Source: an uncultured Paraburkholderia sp. (GTDB taxonomy: Bacteria > Pseudomonadota > Gammaproteobacteria > Burkholderiales > Burkholderiaceae). Taken from it: a DNA stretch of 16,980 nucleotides. Under the pieces are notes generated by a model. The model did not search any database. It saw nothing but the letters and a program-made list of their open reading frames with translations, and was not told the origin of the DNA. The position numbers and the translations under genes were made by a program. Below are positions 7,417-13,609 of this stretch, one piece after another. The DNA is taken from NCBI GenBank assembly GCA_937917025.1, contig CALFSF010000005.1, positions 1 through 16,980 on the forward strand, given 5' to 3'. The first letter of the stretch is position 1. Every line of letters begins with the position of its first letter.

Positions 7417-9437
7417 ACGATTTATCCCAGATCCCGCCGATGGATGGCGAGACGCCCGCCTCAATCCCTGCCTCGACTTCCGCCGATACCGCCGATACCG
7501 CCGTGCCGCACGACATGCTCGAAAGCGCCATCGCGCGCGCGACCGACGCGATCCTCGCCGACCAGCGCGCCGATGGCCACTGGGTCTACGAACTGGAAGC
7601 CGACGCGACGATTCCCGCCGAATACATTCTGCTCGTCCACTACCTGGGCGAAGAGGCGAACCCCACGCTCGAACAGAAAATCGGCCGCTATCTGCGCCGC
7701 ATCCAGCTGGCGGACGGCGGCTGGCCGCTCTTCACCGACGGCGCGCTCGACGTCAGCGCGAGCGTGAAGGCGTACTTCGCGCTGAAAATGATCGGCGACC
7801 CGGAAGACGCGCCGCACATGCGCCGCGCCCGCGAGGCGATTCTCGCGCACGGCGGCGCGGAAGCATCGAACGTGTTCACGCGCGTCCTGCTCGCGCTCTT
7901 CGGCGTCGTGACGTGGTACGCGGTGCCGATGATGCCAGTCGAAATCATGCTGCTGCCGAAGTGGTTCCCGTTCCACCTGTCGAAGGTGTCGTACTGGGCG
8001 CGCACGGTGATCGTGCCGCTGCTGGTGCTCAACGCAAAGCATCCGGTCGCGCGCAACCCGCGCGGCGTGCGCATCGACGAGCTGTTCCGCGGCGCGCCCG
8101 TCACGACCGGCCTGTCGCCGCGTGCGCCCCATCAGCACAAGGGCTGGTTCAGCTTCTTTCGCGGCGTGGACGGCGTGTTGCGCGCCATCGACGGCCTGTT
8201 CCCGAAGACGCTGCGTCAGCGCGCGGTGAACGCGGCGGTGGCGTTCGTCGATGAACGGCTGAACGGCGAAGACGGCCTCGGCGCGATTTTCCCGGCGATG
8301 GCGAACGCCGTCATGATGTACGACGTGCTTGGCTATCCGGCCGATCATCCGAACCGCGCGATCGCGCGCCGCTCGATCGAAAAGCTGCTCGTCGTTCACG
8401 AAGACGAGGCGTATTGCCAGCCGTGCCTGTCGCCGGTATGGGACACCTCGCTCGCGGCGCACGCGCTGCTCGAAACCGGCGACGCGCGTGCCGAAGAAGC
8501 CGCGCTGCGCGGTCTCGAATGGTTGCGTCCGCTGCAGATTCTCGACGTGCGCGGCGACTGGATTTCCCGCCGCGCGGACGTGCGGCCGGGCGGCTGGGCG
8601 TTCCAGTACGCGAACCCGCACTATCCGGACGTCGACGATACGGCCGTGGTCGCGATGGCGATGCATCGCGCGGCGGCGCTGACGCGCTCGAACGTGGACA
8701 ACACCGCGATCGCGCGCGCCCGCGAATGGGTGGTCGGCATGCAGAGCAGCGACGGCGGCTGGGGCGCGTTCGAGCCGGAAAACACGCAGTACTACCTGAA
8801 CAACATTCCGTTCTCCGATCACGGCGCGCTGCTCGATCCGCCGACGGCGGATGTGTCGGGCCGCTGCCTGTCGATGCTCGCGCAATTTGGCGAAATGCCG
8901 TCGACGAGCGAGCCGTCGAAGCGCGCGTACGACTACATCCTGAAAGAGCAGGTGTCCGACGGCAGCTGGTACGGCCGCTGGGGCATGAACTACATCTATG
9001 GCACGTGGACGGCGCTGTGCGCGCTGAACGCCGCCGGCATCCGGCACGACGACGTACGCATCGCGCGCGCGGTGCAGTGGCTCGTGAAGATCCAGAACGA
9101 AGACGGCGGCTGGGGCGAAGACGGCACCAGCTACAAGCTGGAATACCGCGGTTACGAGCAGGCGCCGAGCACGGCGTCGCAGACCGCGTGGGCGCTGATG
9201 GGTCTGATGGCGGCCGGCGCGGTCGATCATCCGGCGGTGGCACGCGGCATCGAATACTTGCAACGCGAGCAGCGCGATCACGGCCTGTGGGACGAAACGC
9301 GCTTTACCGCGACGGGTTTCCCGCGCGTGTTCTATCTGCGTTACCACGGCTATCGCAAGTTCTTCCCGCTGTGGGCGCTGGCGCGCTACCGCTCGCTCAG
9401 GCGCAGCGGCGCCACGCGCGTCACGGTCGGCATGTGA
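7413..9437 (+). CDS. shc: Squalene-hopene cyclase
   Basis: The 674-residue protein cyclises squalene to hopene and hopanol at the inner membrane. The catalytic acid motif DVDD is at 406-409; the middle Asp, D408, is the expected proton donor. Several QW repeats (Q-x3-G-x-W) stabilise the fold, for example QSSDGGW (444-450), QNEDGGW (561-567) and QRDHGLW (620-626). The hydrophobic stretch WYAVPMMPVEIMLLPKWFPF fits the membrane-inserting region. The N-terminus has an extra low-complexity segment of about 30 residues with a duplicated Asp-Thr-Ala unit from a 9-bp tandem repeat near 7485-7502. It overlaps hpnE by 4 bp and hpnG by 1 bp. Length and motifs are normal for a proteobacterial Shc. Confidence 0.97.
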   Translation: MNDLSQIPPMDGETPASIPASTSADTADTAVPHDMLESAIARATDAILADQRADGHWVYELEADATIPAEYILLVHYLGEEANPTLEQKIGRYLRRIQLADGGWPLFTDGALDVSASVKAYFALKMIGDPEDAPHMRRAREAILAHGGAEASNVFTRVLLALFGVVTWYAVPMMPVEIMLLPKWFPFHLSKVSYWARTVIVPLLVLNAKHPVARNPRGVRIDELFRGAPVTTGLSPRAPHQHKGWFSFFRGVDGVLRAIDGLFPKTLRQRAVNAAVAFVDERLNGEDGLGAIFPAMANAVMMYDVLGYPADHPNRAIARRSIEKLLVVHEDEAYCQPCLSPVWDTSLAAHALLETGDARAEEAALRGLEWLRPLQILDVRGDWISRRADVRPGGWAFQYANPHYPDVDDTAVVAMAMHRAAALTRSNVDNTAIARAREWVVGMQSSDGGWGAFEPENTQYYLNNIPFSDHGALLDPPTADVSGRCLSMLAQFGEMPSTSEPSKRAYDYILKEQVSDGSWYGRWGMNYIYGTWTALCALNAAGIRHDDVRIARAVQWLVKIQNEDGGWGEDGTSYKLEYRGYEQAPSTASQTAWALMGLMAAGAVDHPAVARGIEYLQREQRDHGLWDETRFTATGFPRVFYLRYHGYRKFFPLWALARYRSLRRSGATRVTVGM

Positions 9438-10156
9438 TGGCGGTGGCAAAGGCCGTTCAGGCGCGGGGCAGCGCGTTGCCGGTGATCGTCGTGGCCGGAA
9501 TGGCGTTCGAAGCGCGCATCGCGCGCGGTGAGGGCGTCGAGGTGGTATATGCGGCGCGTGCCGATCTGCTCGAACGCGCGCTGAGCGCGGCGGTTGCGCG
9601 TGGATGCAGCGGCATCCTCAGTTTTGGCACGGCCGGCGGTCTGGCGCCCGACCTCGAACCGGGCACCGTGATTGTCGCGGATGCGGTCGAAGGGCCGTTT
9701 GGGCGCGTCGAAACAGACGTCGACTGGTCGGGGCGGCTTGCGCTCGCTATCGGCGCGTCACCGTTGCGTGCGCGGCTGCGCCGGGGTGTTCAGGCGGCGG
9801 TCGCCGCGCCGCTCGTCAGCGCGCAGGACAAGCTCGCGCTCAACCGCGCGACGGGCGCGCTCGCGGTCGATATGGAGTCGCACATCGCGGGTGCCATCGC
9901 CGCCGCGAACGGCGTGCCGTTCGCGGTATGCCGCGTGATTGTCGATCCGGCATGGCGCACGTTGCCGTCTGCCGCGACGGCTGGCCTGCGTGACGACGGC
10001 CGCACATCGATTGCGCCAATTCTGCGCGAACTGCTCCGTCAGCCGTCGCAGCTGGGCGCGCTGCTCCAGGTCGCGACGGACGCCCGCGCGGCCCGGCACT
10101 CGCTGGTGCGGGCGCGGCACGCGCTCGGCACGGCCGGCGCGCTACGCGCCGCCTGA
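9437..10156 (+). CDS. hpnG: Hopanoid phosphorylase-like protein HpnG
   Basis: The 239-residue protein has the purine nucleoside phosphorylase/nucleosidase fold. A glycine-rich phosphate or ribose loop SFGTAGGL is at 62-69 and the substrate-binding AVDMES at 143-148. In other hopanoid producers HpnG removes adenine from adenosylhopane to start bacteriohopanepolyol side-chain formation. The ATG shares a base with the shc stop (TGATG), so longer in-frame starts inside shc are rejected. The C-terminal tail of about 40 residues is rich in Arg and Ala. It is the last gene of the operon. The adenosylhopane synthase gene hpnH that would supply its substrate is not in the window. The main alternative is a related MTA/SAH nucleosidase, but the operon context makes HpnG much more likely. 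Confidence 0.9.
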   Translation: MAVAKAVQARGSALPVIVVAGMAFEARIARGEGVEVVYAARADLLERALSAAVARGCSGILSFGTAGGLAPDLEPGTVIVADAVEGPFGRVETDVDWSGRLALAIGASPLRARLRRGVQAAVAAPLVSAQDKLALNRATGALAVDMESHIAGAIAAANGVPFAVCRVIVDPAWRTLPSAATAGLRDDGRTSIAPILRELLRQPSQLGALLQVATDARAARHSLVRARHALGTAGALRAA

Positions 10157-10164
10157 CCTTTCCC

Positions 10165-10189
10165 TGGATCGCCGCCTCCAACCGATCCA
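10165..10189 (+). other. Hairpin after hpnG
   Basis: TGGATCG (10165-10171) and CGATCCA (10183-10189) form a perfect 7-bp stem with an 11-nt loop, 9 bp after the hpnG stop. No T-tract follows. It may slow decay of the operon message or assist termination, but it is not a standard intrinsic terminator. Confidence 0.35.
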
Positions 10190-10218
10190 TTCAAGCCTTG
10201 ATCATGTCCTCTTGAAAT

Positions 10219-10248
10219 ATCAGGGAAAACCCTGATCTCTGTTACAAT
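10219..10248 (+). promoter_or_regulatory. Promoter with overlapping palindromic operator for the thioesterase gene
   Basis: An extended -10 element, TG-T-TACAAT, ends at 10248. The place where a -35 box would lie is filled by a perfect inverted repeat ATCAGGG-AAAA-CCCTGAT at 10219-10236. A dimeric repressor bound there would block the polymerase. The regulator is not identified. The predicted leader is about 58 nt. Confidence 0.6.
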
Positions 10249-10313
10249 AATCAGTGTTAACCCTTATCTGGCCGCACGATCGAAGACCAGAACAGCAGAG
10301 GACGGGATCCGCC

Positions 10314-10799
10314 ATGAATTTCCACACCAGAAAATGGGTCAAGCCTGAAGACCTGAATCCGAACGGCACACTTTTCGGCGGCAGCCTGCTGCGCTGGATC
10401 GACGAAGAAGCGGCCATTTACGCGATCTGCCAGCTGGACAACCAGCGCGTTGTCACCAAGTTCATGTCGGAGATCAACTTCGTCAGTTCGGCCCGTAAGG
10501 GCGACATCATCGAACTCGGCATGACCGCCACGCATTTCGGCCGCACGTCGATTACGCTGCGCGCCGAGGTCCGCAACAAGATCACGCGAAAGAGCATCCT
10601 GACGGTGGAAAAGATGGTCTTCGTGAATCTCGACGAGAACGGCGAACCGGCGCCGCACGGCCGCACGCAGATTCGCTACGCCGACGAGGCGTTCGCCCGT
10701 TATCGCGAGAGTTCGCGTCTGGCAGCGCCGGCGCCGGACCAGAATGCGGCAACCGGCGAAAACGTGATCGAGCGCGTCGAAGTCGATATGGTGCATTGA
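10314..10799 (+). CDS. Acyl-CoA thioesterase, hotdog fold (YciA type)
   Basis: The 161-residue protein has the hotdog-fold signature of YciA/BFIT-type acyl-CoA hydrolases: NPNGTLFGG at 15-23 followed by the central helix with D30 (RWIDEEAA). The conserved RVVTKFMSEINFVSSARKGD follows. The enzyme splits acyl-CoA into free acid and CoA in the cytoplasm. GAGGA lies 11 bp before the ATG; an in-frame upstream start at 10254 would fall within a few bases of the predicted transcription start and is rejected. The last 35 residues form a low-complexity tail ending in VERVEVDMVH. The gene has its own promoter, so it need not be part of the hopanoid operon. Chain-length preference cannot be read from the sequence. 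It converges on the hip module with a 16-bp gap. Confidence 0.9.
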   Translation: MNFHTRKWVKPEDLNPNGTLFGGSLLRWIDEEAAIYAICQLDNQRVVTKFMSEINFVSSARKGDIIELGMTATHFGRTSITLRAEVRNKITRKSILTVEKMVFVNLDENGEPAPHGRTQIRYADEAFARYRESSRLAAPAPDQNAATGENVIERVEVDMVH

Positions 10800-10815
10800 G
10801 TCTGAACACAGCCAG

Positions 10816-11121
10816 TTAGCCTGATGCAGGCGAGGCTGGTTCGTTCCGCCTGATCGAGACGAATCCGACCTGCAGGCCAAACAGCTTCGCAATGCTGTTG
10901 AGCGAGTCGACAGTCGGATTGCCGGTCCCACGCTCGATGTCCTGAATGACCCGGCGGCTGACGCCCCGGTGCGCGGCGAATTCCGCCTGGGTCAAACCCG
11001 TCATCTGTCGCATCGCCTTCATGGCCTCGGGAATGGTCATATCGCCCCGGTCGATCCTTTCGTAGAAAGCGCGGCGCAAGGCGTTCTGCTCGTCACGGGT
11101 GGGTCGGATCCGGCGGGGCAT
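10816..11121 (-). CDS. hipB: HipB-type XRE-family DNA-binding antitoxin
   Basis: The 101-residue protein has an N-terminal extension of about 36 residues followed by an XRE/Cro helix-turn-helix (37-86). MTGLTQAEFAAHRGVSRRVIQDIERG covers the recognition region in segments 40-65, and NPTVDSLNSIAKLFGLQVGF is at 68-87. HipB-like proteins bind the HipA kinase and repress the operon. AGAGG lies about 7 bp before the ATG. The start lies 29 bp inside the 3' end of hipA, so it is translated after the toxin gene. This order is the reverse of E. coli hipBA, where the antitoxin comes first. The palindrome over the hipA start is the likely operator (inference). The symbol is by family, not orthology. Confidence 0.82.
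   Translation of the reverse strand: MPRRIRPTRDEQNALRRAFYERIDRGDMTIPEAMKAMRQMTGLTQAEFAAHRGVSRRVIQDIERGTGNPTVDSLNSIAKLFGLQVGFVSIRRNEPASPASG
10817..10829. repeat. Imperfect direct repeat, left copy, flanking the hip module
   Basis: TAGCCTGATGCAG here matches TAGCCTGGTGCGG at 12497-12509 in 11 of 13 positions, in the same orientation. This copy covers the hipB stop codon. The two copies bracket hipB and hipA and could be remnants of an insertion or recombination event, but chance cannot be excluded at this length. Confidence 0.35.
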
Positions 11122-12400
11122 GATGGGCCTCTGGGGGGTGAAGGGCTTTGAGTTGTCGGACCTGTGTAGCTATGTGTTGCGACAGGAACTCGATGATGTC
11201 GTGATCGACACCCTGTGCTTCCATGATGTCGGGCAGGCGTTCGATCCGCACGGCAAACTGGCTCAATTCCTGGGCTAGCATCCGGCGCTCGTGGTCAGGG
11301 ACAGGCAGCGCCGCGATCACGTCGCCCCATTCCGTCAGCTCAACCCTGGTGTCTGGCCGATACCACCTCAGCACACGTGGAACCAGTTGGGGATCAAGGT
11401 ACATCGGCGCGAAGTCGAACAACGGCGTGAGCTGGACCTTGCCTTCGACCAGCTGCACGGCCGTGTTGCGCGCGTGATTATCGGTATTGCGCATCGCCAG
11501 ATTGAGCACGTCCCGCTTGATGAATTCGAGCGTTTCGACTGCTGGGTCGGTCACGACCTTGCGGATTCCGGCTACGACATCGAAGAGGCCCGGACGCAGG
11601 TCGAAACCGGACAGCACCAGAATGGATGCGACGCTTTCCTGATGGATGCGCACGACCTTCCCGCCGCGCGCGATCCGGTCAAAGCGCGGAATCAGCAGAA
11701 CGTCACCGTGAAGGGTTGGCAATTCCTGATGCGTGCGAATACCAAGCGCGGCGGCGACCCGCATGTACGCCGCTTCATTGCGCAGAACCTTGTCATCGGC
11801 CAGGCTGTTTCCGCGCGGCAGTTTCGCAATCAGGTGCTGGGTGGCATCGGCATCGGGCAGGACGGCATCGCCATGCAGCAGGCCCGACCGGTCCCGGGTT
11901 AGCAGGTATTTCGGCGCCGCACCCTGGACCCCCGTGGTGCCGGTACCCAGCATCCCGTGCAGGAACATCCTTTCCTTGAATTCCGCGCTGCGCACGACGA
12001 CGTCGTCGATTGTCAGGCCGGGTAGGCCACGCGCGGCCGGGTGCCGCGCCACGTGCGTCTCAAGATAATCGACTGCCTCGGCAACGCGGATTCGGCCGAC
12101 CGGATTGAATGCGCCCGCGCAGACCAGAGGAAAGTCCGCGTCAGGGCCATCGACTAGTTTCAGCTCGCCTAGCAGGAAGCGACGACCCGCCCCCTGTGGG
12201 ACGAGGTCGTAGAGGAAGGCGGGCATGGTCCGGGCCACGCGGATGTCCATATCTACGGGCTCGGCCAGTGATAGCGGGGCGTCCGTGTGCTCGACGGCAT
12301 ACGTCACCAGATGATTCCACTGGCAAAGGCCGCCGTTGAGTTCGATCTGCGCGCAGTCGACCCAGCGATCATCCAGGAATATCTGCAGCGTGCAATCCAT
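11093..12400 (-). CDS. hipA: HipA-family serine/threonine kinase toxin
   Basis: The 435-residue protein has an N-terminal HipA domain (about 1-110, with MPAFLYDLVPQGAGRR) and a C-terminal kinase domain. The catalytic loop is NTDNHARN (305-312; D307 the expected catalytic Asp, N312 a metal ligand) and the metal-binding segment is LFDFAP (D329). The glycine loop is TTGVQGAAPK (155-164) with K164 as the ATP lysine. By hand alignment the serine that E. coli HipA autophosphorylates (S150) corresponds here to G157, preceded by two Thr. HipA kinases phosphorylate targets such as glutamyl-tRNA synthetase and induce dormancy; the target here is unknown. GGAG precedes the ATG and lies in the loop of a palindrome. 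The last 15 residues (AHHAPPDPTHP) overlap hipB. Confidence 0.9.
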   Translation of the reverse strand: MDCTLQIFLDDRWVDCAQIELNGGLCQWNHLVTYAVEHTDAPLSLAEPVDMDIRVARTMPAFLYDLVPQGAGRRFLLGELKLVDGPDADFPLVCAGAFNPVGRIRVAEAVDYLETHVARHPAARGLPGLTIDDVVVRSAEFKERMFLHGMLGTGTTGVQGAAPKYLLTRDRSGLLHGDAVLPDADATQHLIAKLPRGNSLADDKVLRNEAAYMRVAAALGIRTHQELPTLHGDVLLIPRFDRIARGGKVVRIHQESVASILVLSGFDLRPGLFDVVAGIRKVVTDPAVETLEFIKRDVLNLAMRNTDNHARNTAVQLVEGKVQLTPLFDFAPMYLDPQLVPRVLRWYRPDTRVELTEWGDVIAALPVPDHERRMLAQELSQFAVRIERLPDIMEAQGVDHDIIEFLSQHIATQVRQLKALHPPEAHHAPPDPTHP

Positions 12401-12435
12401 GAGGCAACTCCTTGTGCCTCATAAATGTAGCACAA
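12399..12435 (-). promoter_or_regulatory. hipA promoter and probable HipB operator
   Basis: On the minus strand an extended -10, TG-C-TACATT, occupies 12432-12424. A perfect 8-bp inverted repeat, TGCCTCAT/ATGAGGCA, spans 12399-12422 with an 8-nt centre. It covers the first bases of the hipA ATG and has the ribosome binding GGAG in its loop. E. coli HipB operators also have two arms separated by 8 bp (TATCC-N8-GGATA). A second pair, TTGTGC/GCACAA (12412-12435), overlaps the -10. Autorepression by the downstream HipB protein is the likely mechanism. Confidence 0.6.
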
Positions 12436-12496
12436 TAGCGCGATGAATTGCCTGTGCGCTTCTTATAAGAGTTTTTTGGCTGAATTAGCGGCTAGA

Positions 12497-12509
12497 TAGC
12501 CTGGTGCGG
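12497..12509. repeat. Imperfect direct repeat, right copy, flanking the hip module
   Basis: This is the partner of the copy at 10817-10829. It overlaps the small palindrome GGCTA-GA-TAGCC at 12490-12501. It lies in the non-coding stretch between the hip promoter and the orphan terminator. Confidence 0.35.
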
Positions 12510-12566
12510 CACTGGCTACCACCTAGCTGTGAAGGCCCTCCTTCGAACGTACGCTGACGCCCTGCG

Positions 12567-12602
12567 ACAGCCCGACAGGTTTGCACCTGTCGGGCTGTTT
12601 TT
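12567..12602 (+). terminator. Strong rho-independent terminator, plus-strand orientation
   Basis: ACAGCCCGACAGGT (12567-12580) and its exact complement (12585-12598) form a 14-bp stem with a TTGC loop, followed by TTTTT. The T-tract is on the plus strand only; a minus-strand transcript coming out of mlaA would have A residues before the stem and no T-run after it. No plus-strand gene lies directly upstream, since the nearest (hipA) is on the other strand. Confidence 0.85.
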
Positions 12603-12610
12603 CTTGTGGC

Positions 12611-13609
12611 TTATTGCACAGTCGGCTTCGGCAGCGGTGCGACCTCGGGCGCCTTGTTACCGGCGGGCGTCGGCGTCGAGCCCGAGGCACCCGAAGCAGG
12701 GGGCTCACCGGGATCCGTGTAGTTCGGCACATCCGATGGCGCGTTGGGCTGCGTGCCAGAAGCCGGTGCCGGCGGCGTGGCCGAGCCTGCGGCGCCTTCG
12801 CCCGGATCGGTGTAATCAGGCACGCCCGCGGGCACACCACCAGGCGCTGTGCCCGAAGCGCCCGAAGCCGGCGCGGCGCTGGAATCGTCCGGCTCGCCGT
12901 AATCCGGCAACGTGGCCGGCGACGTGCCGACGGCCCCCGCTGCACGCAGCAGCGAAATACGCTGCTGCGTGTACGCGTCGCGGACGAACGAATACTTGTC
13001 GAGCGCCGCCTGCGAAAGCAGGTCGGTCGCGCCGAGCAGGTCGGCGCGCTTGCTGACGAACTGCAACCCGTACAGCGGATTGCGCACCGCCGGCTCGGCG
13101 TAGTTCAGCGGATTGAAGCGGAAATCGACCGCGAATCCGACGCTGTCGCGGAACGAACTCGGCCCGAACAACGGCAGCACCAGATACGGACCCGACGGCA
13201 CACCCCAGCGTCCGAGCGTCAGCCCGAAGTCCTGGTGATGCTTTGGCAGGCCGGCGGGCGTCGCGAAGTCGAGCAGCCCGAAAAGGCCGAACGTCGAGTT
13301 GAACGCGAAGCGCATGACGTCTTCGGTCGCGTCCGTGATGTGCAACTGCATCAGGTTGTTCGCGGCGTTGTCCAGATCGCCGAGATTCGAGAAGAAGTTG
13401 CTGATGGCCGTGCGCAGCGGGCTTGGCGTAACCTTCTGATAACCCTTCGCGACGGGTTGCGCAACGTAGGTATCAAGCGTGTCGTTGAACTTGAAGACGG
13501 CCCGGTTCATCGGTTCCAGCGGATCGCCGGGTTTGCGGTCAGGGCCAGTCGCACAGCCGCTGGCAACACACGCGACGACCAGCGCCAGCGCGGAGGTTTG
13601 CATCTTCAT
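12611..13609 (-). CDS. mlaA: MlaA (VacJ)-type outer-membrane lipoprotein
   Basis: The 332-residue lipoprotein has a signal peptide ending in the lipobox VASGC, with C19 the lipidated cysteine. The MlaA core follows: DPLEPMNRAVFKFND (29-43), the amphipathic helical region, GRWGVPSGPYLVLPLFGPS (133-151) and DFRFNPLNY (162-170). In E. coli MlaA sits in the outer membrane with a porin and removes mislocalised phospholipids from the outer leaflet, passing them to MlaC. The protein is longer than E. coli MlaA by a tail of about 100 residues (229-332) rich in Pro, Ala, Gly and Ser, with three copies of a (V/L)P(D/N)Y-x2-P motif. The ATG overlaps the hpnN stop by 4 bp, which links this copy to hopanoid transport. 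Confidence 0.93.
   Translation of the reverse strand: MKMQTSALALVVACVASGCATGPDRKPGDPLEPMNRAVFKFNDTLDTYVAQPVAKGYQKVTPSPLRTAISNFFSNLGDLDNAANNLMQLHITDATEDVMRFAFNSTFGLFGLLDFATPAGLPKHHQDFGLTLGRWGVPSGPYLVLPLFGPSSFRDSVGFAVDFRFNPLNYAEPAVRNPLYGLQFVSKRADLLGATDLLSQAALDKYSFVRDAYTQQRISLLRAAGAVGTSPATLPDYGEPDDSSAAPASGASGTAPGGVPAGVPDYTDPGEGAAGSATPPAPASGTQPNAPSDVPNYTDPGEPPASGASGSTPTPAGNKAPEVAPLPKPTVQ

Noticed and set aside
7461..9449. 662-residue minus-strand open frame opposite shc
   Set aside because: The plus strand encodes a full squalene-hopene cyclase with all motifs; the opposite frame is compositional.
12510..12566. Possible tRNA remnant because of TTCGAAC near 12542-12548
   Set aside because: The bases flanking the TTCGAAC do not pair as a T-stem and no acceptor or anticodon arm can be built.
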